Shown: positions 1 through 10,671, counted from the stretch's first letter. The stretch is DNA of 64,000 nt from Pedobacter sp. BAL39 (GCF_000170795.1 NZ_ABCM01000002.1:124001-188000), one strand, 5' to 3'. The notes: a model not told the origin generated them from the letters alone. Numbers and translations are program-made.

Positions 1-2
1 TT

Positions 3-1520
3 TCCTATGGAAAGACTTTTGGCGATGGGCTGTTCAACCTTACCTCCGCACTGAGGGCAAATCAGGATACGCGTGCTAAAACAGTGAGTCTTACATTGCC
101 AGATGTCAGTCTGAGCATGAACACCATCAACCCTTTTGACTCTAAAGACAGACTCGGGGAACAAAAATGGTTTCAAAAAATTACCCTGGGATACAGCATG
201 CAGATGAGCAATAGCATCATAGCTGGTGATAGTGTGATTTTTAAAAAGGAAAGCCTGAATAAATACAGAAACGGATTTCAGCATAACATCCCGATCAACA
301 TGGCCTTTAATGTATTCAAATATTTCAACTTCAATACCGGCGTAAACTATACCGAACGCTGGCACTTCCAGAGCATCAGAAAAACATATATGCGTACTTT
401 AACAGGTACGGATGCCACCCAGACAGATACCATTCCAGGATTCAATCGTTCCGGCGAATATTCATTGAACATGGGGATGTCTACCAAGATCTACTCTACA
501 GCGCAATTTACAAACCTGGGTAACTTTAAGGCCCTCCGACATGTGATGACACCGAGTGTCAACTTCAGCTACCGCCCCGATTTTACCAAAGGCAACTACC
601 TGACTGCGTACTATGATAACAATCCTAACGATCCCGTGATGAGTGGAGGGGTACCATTGATGTACTCTATTCATGAAGGCTCCTTATATGGTGGTCCAGG
701 TCTCGGCCAGAATGCGTCGATCAGCTTCTCGTTAGAGAATACAGTAGAGGCTAAAGTAGCGGTACCAAATGATACTACCGGTAAGGGAGAAAAGAAAATC
801 CCCGTAATCCAGGGGCTGAGCATTGGCGGTAGCTACAACTTCCTGGCCAAGTCCTACAAGTTGTCTACATTGAGTTTCAGTGGCCGTTCACAGTTCAGTG
901 ATAAGCTGGGGATCAACTACAGCGGTGAACTGGATCCTTATGTGTATGAGGATAGTCTGGGTACAAGGATCCTCAGGGACCGCTATACCTGGCAGAATGG
1001 AAGGCTGCCGCGTTTGACGCGTATCGGCTTCTCATTTGATTATAGCCTCAACCCGGAAGCACTCAAGCGCCGAAATGAAAATATGGACAATGTCAATGAG
1101 GAAGCCAAACGCCAGGGAATGACCCCGGAGCAGGCAGAGGCTTTGCGACTGGTCAGCCGTGATCCCAATGCATTTGTCGATTTTAACATTCCATGGAACT
1201 TTGCCTTCAGTTATAGCTTCCAGTATTCCACCGACCGTGTAGGGCTGAACAGCAACATCACCAACACCTTAAACTTTAACGGCGATGCCAACATCACCCC
1301 CAACTGGAAAGTGCAGTTCACCTCCGGATGGGATTTCAATGCCAAGACTTTTGCGCAAACGAACTTCTCCATTTACCGGGATCTCCACTGCTGGGACATG
1401 AGCTTCAGCTGGGTGCCTTTCGGAAGGTACCAGTCTTACTCTGTTGACATCAAGGTGAAGGCCTCTGTATTGCAGGATCTCAAGCTGAGCAAGAGAAAAA
1501 ATTACTATACCCGATTCTAA
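3..1520 (+). CDS. LptD-like outer-membrane LPS assembly protein, C-terminal part
   Basis: The gene is cut by the left edge: the frame is open from base 3 and the GTG at 84 is internal, not a start. About 505 residues of the C-terminal part are visible. They are a succession of aromatic, alternating beta strands ending in a terminal strand (KNYYTRF), as in a large outer-membrane barrel. The segment with LTLPDVSLSMNTINPF and the later RHVMTPSVNFSYRPDF stretch resemble the Bacteroidota 'putative LPS assembly protein LptD' family, which inserts lipopolysaccharide into the outer leaflet. The stop lies 9 bases before cinA, so the two may be co-transcribed. A different large barrel family is the main alternative. 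Confidence 0.75.
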   Translation, partial: SYGKTFGDGLFNLTSALRANQDTRAKTVSLTLPDVSLSMNTINPFDSKDRLGEQKWFQKITLGYSMQMSNSIIAGDSVIFKKESLNKYRNGFQHNIPINMAFNVFKYFNFNTGVNYTERWHFQSIRKTYMRTLTGTDATQTDTIPGFNRSGEYSLNMGMSTKIYSTAQFTNLGNFKALRHVMTPSVNFSYRPDFTKGNYLTAYYDNNPNDPVMSGGVPLMYSIHEGSLYGGPGLGQNASISFSLENTVEAKVAVPNDTTGKGEKKIPVIQGLSIGGSYNFLAKSYKLSTLSFSGRSQFSDKLGINYSGELDPYVYEDSLGTRILRDRYTWQNGRLPRLTRIGFSFDYSLNPEALKRRNENMDNVNEEAKRQGMTPEQAEALRLVSRDPNAFVDFNIPWNFAFSYSFQYSTDRVGLNSNITNTLNFNGDANITPNWKVQFTSGWDFNAKTFAQTNFSIYRDLHCWDMSFSWVPFGRYQSYSVDIKVKASVLQDLKLSKRKNYYTRF

Positions 1521-1529
1521 TCTATCATT

Positions 1530-2777
1530 ATGTTAGCTGAAATCATTACCATAGGAGATGAAATCCTCATTGGTCAGATTGTGGATACCAATTCCGCATG
1601 GATGGCGAAACAACTCAACCTCATCGGAATGAAGGTGAAGCAGATCAGCTCTGTTTCTGACGACGCAGCACACATCATTGAAGCACTTCAGCAAGCGGAA
1701 AAACGCGCCGATGTGATCCTGATTACCGGCGGCCTCGGTCCCACAAAGGACGACATCACCAAGCTGACCCTTGCCCGCTATTTTGATATGGGCTTCCGCA
1801 GGGATGAGGAGACGCTACAGCATGTAACCGATATCTTCGCCCGCCTCAACCGGCCAATGATCGACCTCAACAGAAAACAGGCGGATGTGCCTGACCGATG
1901 TACCGTCATCAAAAACCAGAATGGCACAGCACCATGTATGTGGTTTAAGGAACATGGGAAGATTTATGTGTCCATGCCGGGTGTGCCTTTTGAGATGATG
2001 TACCTCATGGAAGAAGAGATCATCCCTCGTCTGAAAAAAGCCTTTCAGCTGCCTGCGATTTTTCATAAAACCATACTCACGGCAAACATCGGGGAGTCTT
2101 TCCTGGCTACTGAAATTGAGACCATTGAAGACCAGCTTCCACCACACATCAAACTGGCTTACCTGCCAAGATTAGGGCAGGTACGTCTGCGCCTGAGTGG
2201 TACCGGGACGGATGAAAAATTACTGCATGAGGAGGTGGAAAGTTATGCACAGCAGATCATTACCAGGATCAGCAAGTATGTAGTTGCGGAAGAAGACATT
2301 GCCCTGGAAAAGGCGCTGCTCGACCAGATGAAAAAACGAAAGCTGACCCTATCTACCGCTGAAAGCTGTACCGGTGGATACATTGCCCACCTGATCACGC
2401 AACATGCGGGATCTTCCGCTGTCTACATGGGCGGTGGGGTCACCTATTCCAACGAACTGAAGATGTCTGTTCTGGGGGTGAAAGCAGAAACGCTGACACA
2501 ATTTGGTGCGGTGAGTGAGGAGACGGTCAGAGAAATGGCAGCCGGTGCAAAAAAACATTTTAATACAGATTATGCTGTGGCAGTAAGTGGCATTGCCGGG
2601 CCTGATGGAGGCACTCCAGAGAAGCCTGTCGGAACTGTCTGGATAGCAGTAGCTAATCGCTACCGCGTAGTCACCCGGTTGTGTGTTTTTGGCAACAAAA
2701 GGGCGCAAAATATAGAGCGTTCGGCCATTGCTGCACTCAGTATGATTTTGAATGAACTCCGGCAGGATGAGGATTAA
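1530..2777 (+). CDS. cinA: CinA family protein (nicotinamide-nucleotide amidohydrolase)
   Basis: 415 residues, the usual full length. The N-terminal molybdopterin-binding-like domain (about 1-170) starts with LAEIITIGDEILIGQIVDTN and holds ITGGLGPTKDD; the C-terminal domain (about 255-415) carries STAESCTGG and SGIAGPDGGTPEKPVGTV, the signature of nicotinamide mononucleotide deamidases. In other bacteria the enzyme recycles NMN to NaMN, and some homologues hydrolyse ADP-ribose. The ATG is 9 bases after the LptD-like gene. The only link to competence is the historical name. Confident family call; activity inferred. Confidence 0.95.
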   Translation: MLAEIITIGDEILIGQIVDTNSAWMAKQLNLIGMKVKQISSVSDDAAHIIEALQQAEKRADVILITGGLGPTKDDITKLTLARYFDMGFRRDEETLQHVTDIFARLNRPMIDLNRKQADVPDRCTVIKNQNGTAPCMWFKEHGKIYVSMPGVPFEMMYLMEEEIIPRLKKAFQLPAIFHKTILTANIGESFLATEIETIEDQLPPHIKLAYLPRLGQVRLRLSGTGTDEKLLHEEVESYAQQIITRISKYVVAEEDIALEKALLDQMKKRKLTLSTAESCTGGYIAHLITQHAGSSAVYMGGGVTYSNELKMSVLGVKAETLTQFGAVSEETVREMAAGAKKHFNTDYAVAVSGIAGPDGGTPEKPVGTVWIAVANRYRVVTRLCVFGNKRAQNIERSAIAALSMILNELRQDED

Positions 2778-2792
2778 GTGTGCGAAATACTT

Positions 2793-2800
2793 TACTTTTG
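2793..2800 (+). promoter_or_regulatory. Bacteroidota -7 promoter box for the E2 gene
   Basis: TACTTTTG matches the TAnnTTTG consensus of the Bacteroidota housekeeping sigma factor and ends 27 bases before the E2 start codon. No good TTTG element lies at the -33 position, so this is a one-box prediction. Confidence 0.5.
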
Positions 2801-2827
2801 TACCCGATACCAATCAAAAAATAAAAA

Positions 2828-4192
2828 ATGGCTCAATACGAATTATTGTTACCGAAAATGGGGGAGAGCGTTGCGGAGGCAACAGTTATCAAATGGCTTA
2901 AACAACCAGGCGATCTGATCAAAATGGATGACACCATTTTAGAGATCGCTACTGATAAGGTAGACTCTGAGGTTCCTTCACCTATTGCCGGTAAGTTAGT
3001 AAAACAGCTGTTCAATGAGGATGATGTGGTGCAGGTAGGCGCAGTCATTGCGATCATTGAAACAGATGCCACTATTGAAACTACGCTTAGCCCGGAAACG
3101 GCGCTTCAGCCAGAACCGGTTGTCGTTGAAGAACACATTCCCGGGACGGAACAATTGGAAGAAAGACCTGTAGAAAGTCCGGCAGCTCCAAGGGAAGATG
3201 CTTCAGAGCGCTTCTATTCGCCGTTGGTGAAGAACATCGCTGCCCAGGAAAACATCAGTATGACTGAACTCGACCGGATCACTGGGACCGGCGCTGAAGG
3301 ACGTCTGACAAAGGATGACCTTTTAAACTATATTCAGCAGAAGAACGGAGGGCATGGCGCTGCTGCAAAGATCAATACAGAAACTACTGCTCCCGAGCCT
3401 AAGTCTGCTCCGGCAAATGTGGCCCCGACGCCATCAGCAACTGCTGCATCACCGGTGTCAAAGCCTGCTGCCAGTGTAAGTGGTGGTGATGAGATCATTG
3501 AAATGGACCGTATGCGCAGGTTGATTGCTGACCACATGGTGATGAGTAAGCACACAGCGCCCCATGTAACTTCCTTTGTTGAGGCAGATGTTACCAACAT
3601 GGTGCTCTGGCGCGAGAAGGTGAAACGCAATTTTGAAAAACGTGAAAATGAAAAGATTACCTTTACGCCAATCTTCATTGAAGCTGTAGCTAAGGCTCTT
3701 AAGGATTTTCCAATGGTCAATATTTCTGTAAATGGTACGCAGATCATTAAAAAGAAAGACATCAATATTGGAATGGCAGCCGCATTACCCAGTGGTAACC
3801 TGATTGTGCCGGTCATAAAAAATGCCGATCAGCTCAACCTCGTAGGACTGACCAAGTCGGTAAACGACCTGGCACAGCGTGCACGAGGCTCGAAGCTGAA
3901 ACCCGATGAGACGCAGAACGGTACATTTACACTTACCAATGTAGGTTCTTTCGGCAATGTGATGGGCACACCGATCATCAACCAGCCACAGGTGGCGATA
4001 CTGGCTGTAGGTACCATCAAGAAAAAACCGGCAGTGCTGGAAACAGAGTTTGGAGATGTCATTGCCATCAGGCACATGATGTTCTTGTCGCTCTCCTACG
4101 ACCATCGTGTAGTAGATGGTTCGTTGGGTGGATCCTTTGTGCGCCGTGTGGCTGATTACCTGGAGAACTGGGACATCAACAGAGAAATCTGA
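2828..4192 (+). CDS. 2-oxo acid dehydrogenase complex E2 (dihydrolipoamide acyltransferase)
   Basis: 454 residues with the classic E2 order. A lipoyl domain (1-80) has the lipoylated lysine K44 in EIATDKVDSEVPS. A peripheral E3-binding domain lies at about 130-165 (FYSPLVKNIA to GRLTKDDLLNYI), then an Ala/Pro/Thr-rich linker, then the catalytic domain ending in DHRVVDG (H426, D430). It transfers acyl groups from E1 to CoA inside a large cytosolic complex. Substrate is not fixed by sequence alone; Bacteroidota copies standing apart from the pyruvate genes are usually branched-chain type. It is followed by a strong terminator and has its own -7 box. Confidence 0.92.
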   Translation: MAQYELLLPKMGESVAEATVIKWLKQPGDLIKMDDTILEIATDKVDSEVPSPIAGKLVKQLFNEDDVVQVGAVIAIIETDATIETTLSPETALQPEPVVVEEHIPGTEQLEERPVESPAAPREDASERFYSPLVKNIAAQENISMTELDRITGTGAEGRLTKDDLLNYIQQKNGGHGAAAKINTETTAPEPKSAPANVAPTPSATAASPVSKPAASVSGGDEIIEMDRMRRLIADHMVMSKHTAPHVTSFVEADVTNMVLWREKVKRNFEKRENEKITFTPIFIEAVAKALKDFPMVNISVNGTQIIKKKDINIGMAAALPSGNLIVPVIKNADQLNLVGLTKSVNDLAQRARGSKLKPDETQNGTFTLTNVGSFGNVMGTPIINQPQVAILAVGTIKKKPAVLETEFGDVIAIRHMMFLSLSYDHRVVDGSLGGSFVRRVADYLENWDINREI

Positions 4193-4268
4193 ACTGCAGC
4201 ATAACGAAAGCAAAACCTGTACATTGATCGTGCAGGCTGTGCTGATTTTTAAAAATAACAGATACGCA

Positions 4269-4296
4269 AAAGGCCCCGGATTTCCGGGGCCTTTCT
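4269..4296. terminator. Bidirectional intrinsic terminator between E2 and hom
   Basis: A perfect 12-bp stem AAAGGCCCCGGA / TCCGGGGCCTTT with a 2-base loop. It is flanked by A on one side and T on the other, so it can serve both convergent transcripts. Confidence 0.88.
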
Positions 4297-4316
4297 GCGA
4301 TCAAAACAAAGCTGAA

Positions 4317-5558
4317 TTAGTTAAAAAGTATTTCCTCTTCAGTAACGATCTGAACTTGTTGCTCAGTATAGGTATATCTGCCGGTATGGGCAATAAAGAT
4401 GTCTTTCTGTTCCAGCAGCTCACGGTTGGCCAGTAATGATTTCAGGCTGACGCTGCCAATCACATACTTGTAATCCTGACGCGAAAAACGCTCAATGATG
4501 TTTTCAACATTCAGTTTCTCCAGGGTATATTCATGCTCGTAACGCAGGTACACCTCAATGTTGACATTGTCAGTATGTACCAGTCCGTTGTGCTGATGGT
4601 ATTTTTTATACTCATAACGGTAGTCGTAGCGCAGGGCGGCAATATCTGAAAGTACAGCTGCCCCTGTAGGGTGTCCACCGGCCCCTTTTCCAAAGAAAAA
4701 CTGCTTGTCGGCAAATGCGGCCTGTACCGTCACCCCGTTGTATTCATTTTCCACGTTGAAGAGGAAGTCGTCGGATTTCACAAATTTAGGCAACACATAA
4801 GTCACCACCTGTTTCGTACTGATCTTACGTGCAGTAGGTACCAGCTTAATTTTGAAGTTCTTCTCTTTGGCGTACCTGATGTCATTGTCGCTCAGGTTCT
4901 GGATGCCTACATTAAGAATCTTGTCTGGATTGATGAACAATCCATAAGCATGTGCGGTTGCTATAGCCAGCTTAAATTTAGGGTCGTAACCTCCCACATC
5001 TAGAATAGGATTGGTTTCAGCAAAGCCCAGGTCCTGTGCCTGTTTCAGTGCGACACCATACTCCATGTTTTCATTGAAAATTTTCGAAAGGATGTAGTTG
5101 GATGATCCGTTGAAAATACCGCTGATGCCATGCAGTAACTCATTGTCATAATATTCTTCCAGGTTACGGATGATGGGGATACTGCCACATACCGCACCTT
5201 CATAAAGCAGGGAAACGCCATGTTTTTCCTGTAATTCTACCAGCTCAGCAAGGTTGCCGGCGATCATTTTTTTATTGGCGGAGACCACATTTTTGCCACT
5301 CGTCAGTGCTTTTTTAACAATTTTAAAAGCAGCATCGGCATCGTCAATCAGCTCAACAATAGTATTGATTTCTTCGTTATTCAGGATCTCATCATGATCA
5401 GTAGTAAAAAGAGCTGCGTTCAGGCTACGTTTTTTCTCCGGATTCTTAATGGCTATTTTAACGATTTCCAGGTTAAGGTCCTGGCCAAGGATGATGTCGT
5501 GTAATCCCTGACCAACCACTCCAAATCCAAATAAACCGATTTTAAGTTTCTTACTCAT
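4317..5558 (-). CDS. hom: Homoserine dehydrogenase
   Basis: 413 residues. The N-terminal NAD(P)-binding motif is GLFGFGVVGQG (residues 8-18). The catalytic domain contains SANKKMIAG, the YEGAVCGSIPIIRNL segment and GIFNGSSNYILSKI, all typical of homoserine dehydrogenase. The last ~90 residues look ACT-like, as in monofunctional enzymes under threonine feedback. It reduces aspartate semialdehyde to homoserine, the branch point to methionine and threonine. It starts 6 bases after metX and is the last gene of the metY-metX-hom unit behind the SAM-I riboswitch, so it is probably directed to methionine. It is not fused to an aspartokinase. Confidence 0.95.
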   Translation of the reverse strand: MSKKLKIGLFGFGVVGQGLHDIILGQDLNLEIVKIAIKNPEKKRSLNAALFTTDHDEILNNEEINTIVELIDDADAAFKIVKKALTSGKNVVSANKKMIAGNLAELVELQEKHGVSLLYEGAVCGSIPIIRNLEEYYDNELLHGISGIFNGSSNYILSKIFNENMEYGVALKQAQDLGFAETNPILDVGGYDPKFKLAIATAHAYGLFINPDKILNVGIQNLSDNDIRYAKEKNFKIKLVPTARKISTKQVVTYVLPKFVKSDDFLFNVENEYNGVTVQAAFADKQFFFGKGAGGHPTGAAVLSDIAALRYDYRYEYKKYHQHNGLVHTDNVNIEVYLRYEHEYTLEKLNVENIIERFSRQDYKYVIGSVSLKSLLANRELLEQKDIFIAHTGRYTYTEQQVQIVTEEEILFN

Positions 5559-5564
5559 CTATTG

Positions 5565-6623
5565 TTAGGCTGTTTTATGTAATTTAATTATTTTCTTGTT
5601 TGTTGTTTCTCTCAAAAAGGTGCCGATAATGTTGGTGAGGATGTCCGTTTCAATCAGGAAGCCATCATGACCATAAGCAGACTTGATGCTGTGAAATCCA
5701 GCTCCCGGAATATGTTTGCTGAGGAATTCCTGTTCCGCCAGTGGGAAAAGCACATCGTTCTCAATGCCGATCACCAGCGTGTTTGCTTTCACCTGTGCGA
5801 GGGCCTCGGTAACGCTCTTGCGGCCACGGCCAACATTGTGACTGTCCATTGCCTTCGTCAGGTACCAGTAGCTGTAGGCATTGAAACGGTTGCACAGTTT
5901 CTCCCCCTGATAGTTCTGATAAGAGGAAGCACGGAACGCACCTGTTTTGTCGTTCACACTTTCTGCCTGTGTTGCATTGTAGGCGTCATAGGTACGATAG
6001 GATAGCAGGGCAATGCTTCTCGCTGTCTTCAGCCCCTTTAAGCCACCATCGGGCTGTTGTGCATAGAAGGTCCTGTCGGTAGCAATGGCCATCCGCTGAC
6101 TCTCATTGAAGGCGATGCCCCATGGGGAATGCACAGCATTCGTAGCTACAAGGATGAGGTTTTCTATCGCCTTATCATCTGCAAGGGCCCATTCCAGCGC
6201 CTGCTGTCCGCCAAGGGATCCACCAATCAGCACCTTGATCTGCTGTATACCCAGATGAGCCGCCAGCAGGCGATGTGCAGACACAAAATCCCTGATGGTA
6301 AATTCCGGAAAGGCCAGGTAGTAGGGCTGTCCTGTAGTGGGGTTGATGCTCAGTGGGTTGGTGCTGCCATAATGAGAACCGAGTACGTTGGCACAAATGA
6401 TAAAATGCTCCTCAGGGTTAAAGAGGTCATTGGCGCCAAACAATCCCTTCCACCAATCCAGGACATCCGCATTGGCAGTCAGCGCATGGCAGACCCAGAT
6501 GACGTTGTCCTTTTTGGCATTCAGCTTTCCGTAAGTCTGATAAGCAAGATCGACCTTTCGCAGTTTTTTGCCGCTCTCCAGTTTAAAGGATTTGTTATAG
6601 GTGTAAGTGGATGTAGTACTCAT
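5565..6623 (-). CDS. metX: Homoserine O-acetyltransferase
   Basis: 352 residues, an alpha/beta hydrolase of the MetX family. The nucleophile elbow is GGSLGGQQALEWA, the acid lies in IGIENDVLFPLAEQ and the histidine in SAYGHDGFL near the C-terminus; RTFYAQQPDGGLKGLKTARSIALLSYRTYDAYNATQ is the family's lid region. It acetylates homoserine with acetyl-CoA, giving the substrate for MetY and for a gamma-synthase. Acetyl- versus succinyl-transfer cannot be told with certainty by eye. It is transcribed between metY and hom. Confidence 0.94.
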   Translation of the reverse strand: MSTTSTYTYNKSFKLESGKKLRKVDLAYQTYGKLNAKKDNVIWVCHALTANADVLDWWKGLFGANDLFNPEEHFIICANVLGSHYGSTNPLSINPTTGQPYYLAFPEFTIRDFVSAHRLLAAHLGIQQIKVLIGGSLGGQQALEWALADDKAIENLILVATNAVHSPWGIAFNESQRMAIATDRTFYAQQPDGGLKGLKTARSIALLSYRTYDAYNATQAESVNDKTGAFRASSYQNYQGEKLCNRFNAYSYWYLTKAMDSHNVGRGRKSVTEALAQVKANTLVIGIENDVLFPLAEQEFLSKHIPGAGFHSIKSAYGHDGFLIETDILTNIIGTFLRETTNKKIIKLHKTA

Positions 6624-6683
6624 TAATTGGTGTTCGTATCAGGCTTTCGCCCTTGGTCTTTCGTTTTGTTCTTTTTTATGTTT

Positions 6684-6715
6684 GGTGCCAGGGCCCTTAT
6701 AAAGGCGCCGGCACC
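6684..6715 (-). other. GC-rich hairpin between metY and metX
   Basis: GGTGCC and GGCACC ends enclose further complementary GC-rich sequence (GGGCCC opposite GGCGCC). A second inverted repeat, TTCCGGA/TCCGGAA, lies at about 6728-6752. No T-run follows on the minus strand, so an intercistronic processing or stability element is likelier than a terminator. The 136-base metY-metX gap is otherwise empty. Confidence 0.45.
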
Positions 6716-6759
6716 GGTATTGGCATTTCCGGAAGGTTGCCGATCCGGAAGATTGCTGA

Positions 6760-8139
<1,380 letters not shown>

Positions 8140-8296
8140 TGTTTTGCGTACCTCATAAGAGGCCTTCCGGATGATTACAAAAAATACAAAAGGAAGAATT
8201 TCAGATGATTATATGCAGCAGCACATACACATCGTACGCGGCAGGCAACAATAATCTAAAGCAATAGGTGTAGTTTTAACTGTTCTCATTATCTTA

Positions 8297-8408
8297 ATTT
8301 ATCTCTCCAAATGACACCATGCCACCTGGTCAGGAATTGGCACCTTCTCCATTTTGGGAGGGTTGCCAGTGGGTCAGTGAGCCTGTCTCTCGCCACTTCT
8401 TTATAAAT
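8297..8408 (-). ncRNA. SAM-I (S-box) riboswitch
   Basis: Read on the minus strand, the conserved core CACTGGCAACC is followed about 15 bases later by GAAGGTGCCAATTCC, the two most conserved S-box segments. The closing P1 helix is formed by ATTTAT (8403-8408) and ATAAAT (8297-8302), and GGAGAGATAAAT is the expected 3' end. S-box aptamers bind S-adenosylmethionine and switch methionine genes off. It sits ahead of metY-metX-hom and 46 bases after the predicted start site. No standard terminator hairpin follows closely, so the switching mechanism is not evident. Confidence 0.92.
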
Positions 8409-8460
8409 CAAAACCCAGTTTAAGAGGTGATGACTTGATTAGCTTTCGCTAAATAATGTT

Positions 8461-8492
8461 CAAATGTAGGACTAAGTGACAAAATAACCAAA
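8461..8492 (-). promoter_or_regulatory. Bacteroidota promoter of the SAM riboswitch transcript
   Basis: On the minus strand TTTG (8489-8492) is separated by exactly 20 bases from TACATTTG (8461-8468). This is a full match to the -33 TTTG / -7 TAnnTTTG architecture. Predicted initiation is near 8454, just upstream of the aptamer. Confidence 0.75.
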
Positions 8493-8513
8493 ATTATATT
8501 TTGGTTATTTTGT
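8479..8513. repeat. 35-bp palindrome overlapping the -33 element
   Basis: ACAAAATAACCAAAAT (8479-8494) and its exact reverse complement (8498-8513) are separated by TAT. The left arm covers the -33 box of the riboswitch promoter. It could be an operator, or an AT-rich terminator for the metB-like gene, whose stop codon is 59 bases upstream on the same strand. Confidence 0.7.
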
Positions 8514-8571
8514 AATACATTGATATTTAGTTGTATAAAAGTATTTTTATCTGTTTTCTGGGTGTTTTTGA

Positions 8572-9687
8572 CTAGCCTAGGGCCTGATCGAAATCTGCAA
8601 TGAGGTCGTCAATGTGTTCCAGACCTACAGAGATCCGAATTAAATTCTGTGGGGTTTTGGTATCCGGGCCCTCCACGGAGGCGCGGTGCTCAATCAGGCT
8701 TTCTACGCCACCCAGGCTGGTGGCCTGTGCAAAGATTTTTACAGTATTGACCACTTTCCGGGCTTCAGTGGCACCGCCTTTTACCAATATGGACAACATG
8801 CCCCCAAAATCCGTCATCTGTTCCCTGGCTACGTCATGTTGAGGATGTTCCGGCAGGCCGGGATAATAAACGGCTTCTACCTTTGGGTGTTGTTGCAGGT
8901 GTCTGGCGAGGGCCATGCCGTTTGTAGAATGACCACGCATCCGGTAGGGAAGGGTTTTGATGCTGCGGAGCAGCAGAAAGCAATCGAAGGGCGAAGGTAC
9001 GGCACCACCAATCTGCTGCACATTCCGGATCTTCTCCCAAAGCTCCGTTTTTGCGGCAGTGATCAGCACACCACCCAGCACGTCGCTATGGCCGCCTATA
9101 TATTTAGTAGAGGAGTGCATCACAATGTCGGCACCCCATGAAATCGGATTTTGCAGGCATGGCGAAGCAAAAGTGCTGTCGCAGGCCAACACGAGTCCAT
9201 GTTTTTTGGCGATCGCTGATATCGCTTTCAGGTCGGTCACCTTTAACAATGGATTGGATGGCGTTTCTACCCAGATCATCACGGTATTCTCTTTGATGTG
9301 CTGTTCTGCCAGCGCCGGCTGTGTCAGGTCGATGAAGTCGATCTCTAATGTGTCCGCAAAGATGCTCTGCAATTGTTTTTTGAAACCCCAGTACATGTCA
9401 TCTGGTGCGATGATGTGACTGCCGGGTTTCAGCGCCTGGAAAAGAGACATCCCTGCGGTGTTACCGGAGGAGAAGGCACAGGCTTCCAGGCCGCCCTCCA
9501 GCTCGCTCAGTACGGCTTCGAGTGCAGAACGGTTCGGATTGCTCACCCTGCTATACATATGTCCGCCAGAATAGCCACCCTCTTCATTTCTTAAAAAGGT
9601 GGTCGACAGGTTGATCGGCGGTGTCACATCACCAGTGTCAGTTTTATATAAATTTCCGGAATGTATGGCTAAAGTTTCTGGTTTCAT
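8572..9687 (-). CDS. metB: Cystathionine gamma-synthase / beta-lyase family PLP enzyme
   Basis: 371 residues, the MetB/MetC length. The PLP lysine lies in VMHSSTKYIGGHSDVLGG. Other motifs are SGNTAGMSLFQALKPGSHIIAPDDMYWG and, near the C-terminus, SLGGVESLIEHRASVEGP and LIRISVGLEHIDDL. The family makes cystathionine from an activated homoserine and cysteine, or cleaves it; close members also degrade cystathionine (gamma-lyase). With metX and metY next door, a MetB role is plausible, but MetC or CGL activity cannot be excluded. The gene lies upstream of the riboswitch and so outside its control. A weak -7-like TACCTTAG lies about 46 bases before its start. Confidence 0.85.
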   Translation of the reverse strand: MKPETLAIHSGNLYKTDTGDVTPPINLSTTFLRNEEGGYSGGHMYSRVSNPNRSALEAVLSELEGGLEACAFSSGNTAGMSLFQALKPGSHIIAPDDMYWGFKKQLQSIFADTLEIDFIDLTQPALAEQHIKENTVMIWVETPSNPLLKVTDLKAISAIAKKHGLVLACDSTFASPCLQNPISWGADIVMHSSTKYIGGHSDVLGGVLITAAKTELWEKIRNVQQIGGAVPSPFDCFLLLRSIKTLPYRMRGHSTNGMALARHLQQHPKVEAVYYPGLPEHPQHDVAREQMTDFGGMLSILVKGGATEARKVVNTVKIFAQATSLGGVESLIEHRASVEGPDTKTPQNLIRISVGLEHIDDLIADFDQALG

Positions 9688-9801
9688 TTTCAGGATGATA
9701 AATTAGGTATGTTAGTTAATATACTAAGATTGCTAAGGTAAAAATTAATTTTATGAAGTTTTGGCAAGATTTATGTAATGAACACACAAAATAACATTGA
9801 T

Positions 9802-10290
9802 ATGAAAAGAATATTCCTGATAGCAGCCATTTTATGCAGTTCATTAATGGTTTTGCAGAGCTGTTCACCAAAAGGCGGTGCTGCAACTCAAACAGTAAGT
9901 AGAGGAGACGTGACTGGCAATTGGGTATTGAACGAAATCACTTTCGAAGGTGTTCCTCAGAGTTCAGTAAAGTCCCTTTTCGGAGAAAGTTCATATACCT
10001 GTTTCATTGGTAGTACCTGGAGACTGACCAATAGCGGAAATGGTAGCTACAGCCTTCCAGGCGGTGCTTCATGTGCAGCAAAAACACAAACCATCTTCTG
10101 GTCTGCCAGTCCTAAGGATCAAACATTCCAATTCAAAAAGATCTATGAAGGCGATAAAGCCAAAAATGTAACCGAAGGTTACAGATCGGTATTGTTCTCC
10201 TCATCAAAAGAAAGTCTGGTGATTAAGTCACCTGTAGAATACGGTAATTCAACGGCTTACATCGTTTTGAACTTCACCGCATCGAAATAA
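9802..10290 (+). CDS. Lipocalin-like lipoprotein of unknown function
   Basis: 162 residues from the ATG at 9802. An upstream in-frame ATG at 9778 would add eight polar residues ahead of the signal peptide, so 9802 is preferred. MKRIFLIAAILCSSLMVLQSC is a type II signal peptide with the lipid-attached cysteine C21. The remainder, GDVTGNWVLNEITFEGVP and W/T/Y-rich strands, resembles the lipocalin-like families common in Bacteroidota. The likely place is a periplasm-facing membrane lipoprotein; the ligand is unknown. It is single, with its own terminator. Confidence 0.8.
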   Translation: MKRIFLIAAILCSSLMVLQSCSPKGGAATQTVSRGDVTGNWVLNEITFEGVPQSSVKSLFGESSYTCFIGSTWRLTNSGNGSYSLPGGASCAAKTQTIFWSASPKDQTFQFKKIYEGDKAKNVTEGYRSVLFSSSKESLVIKSPVEYGNSTAYIVLNFTASK

Positions 10291-10316
10291 GTTTTTAGTT
10301 AAGTTTGGTTTAGGTT

Positions 10317-10344
10317 AAAGGACTCGTGGTTGGGTCCTTTTTTT
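10317..10344 (+). terminator. Intrinsic terminator after the lipocalin-like gene
   Basis: A 7-bp stem AAAGGAC / GTCCTTT with a 10-base loop is followed by a continuous run of T, 27 bases after the stop codon. Confidence 0.75.
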
Positions 10345-10671
10345 ATTTCCTGACATTTCCTAGTCTGGGGTTTTACCGATCCTAAACCTTAATTTGTTAC
10401 AGCAGGTTTTCTTATGGCACCTGATGTGCTGTAAATCCTGTCGTTAAAATGAAAGCCCATTTATAAAATGATCATCCCGGTATTGCGTTAGAGCGCAAGC
10501 ACATCAGAAAATCATTTCATTTCTTAAAACGCGTACTGATGATGAGCTTATTGATAAAATCAGGCTGAAATAGTGGGTGTTATACGTGGAAATGCACAAA
10601 GCAGAAAAGCTCTTTGACATAATGCTGACAGCTAATGCCGTTAAAATCGGGGTTATCTGCTATTTTTATGT

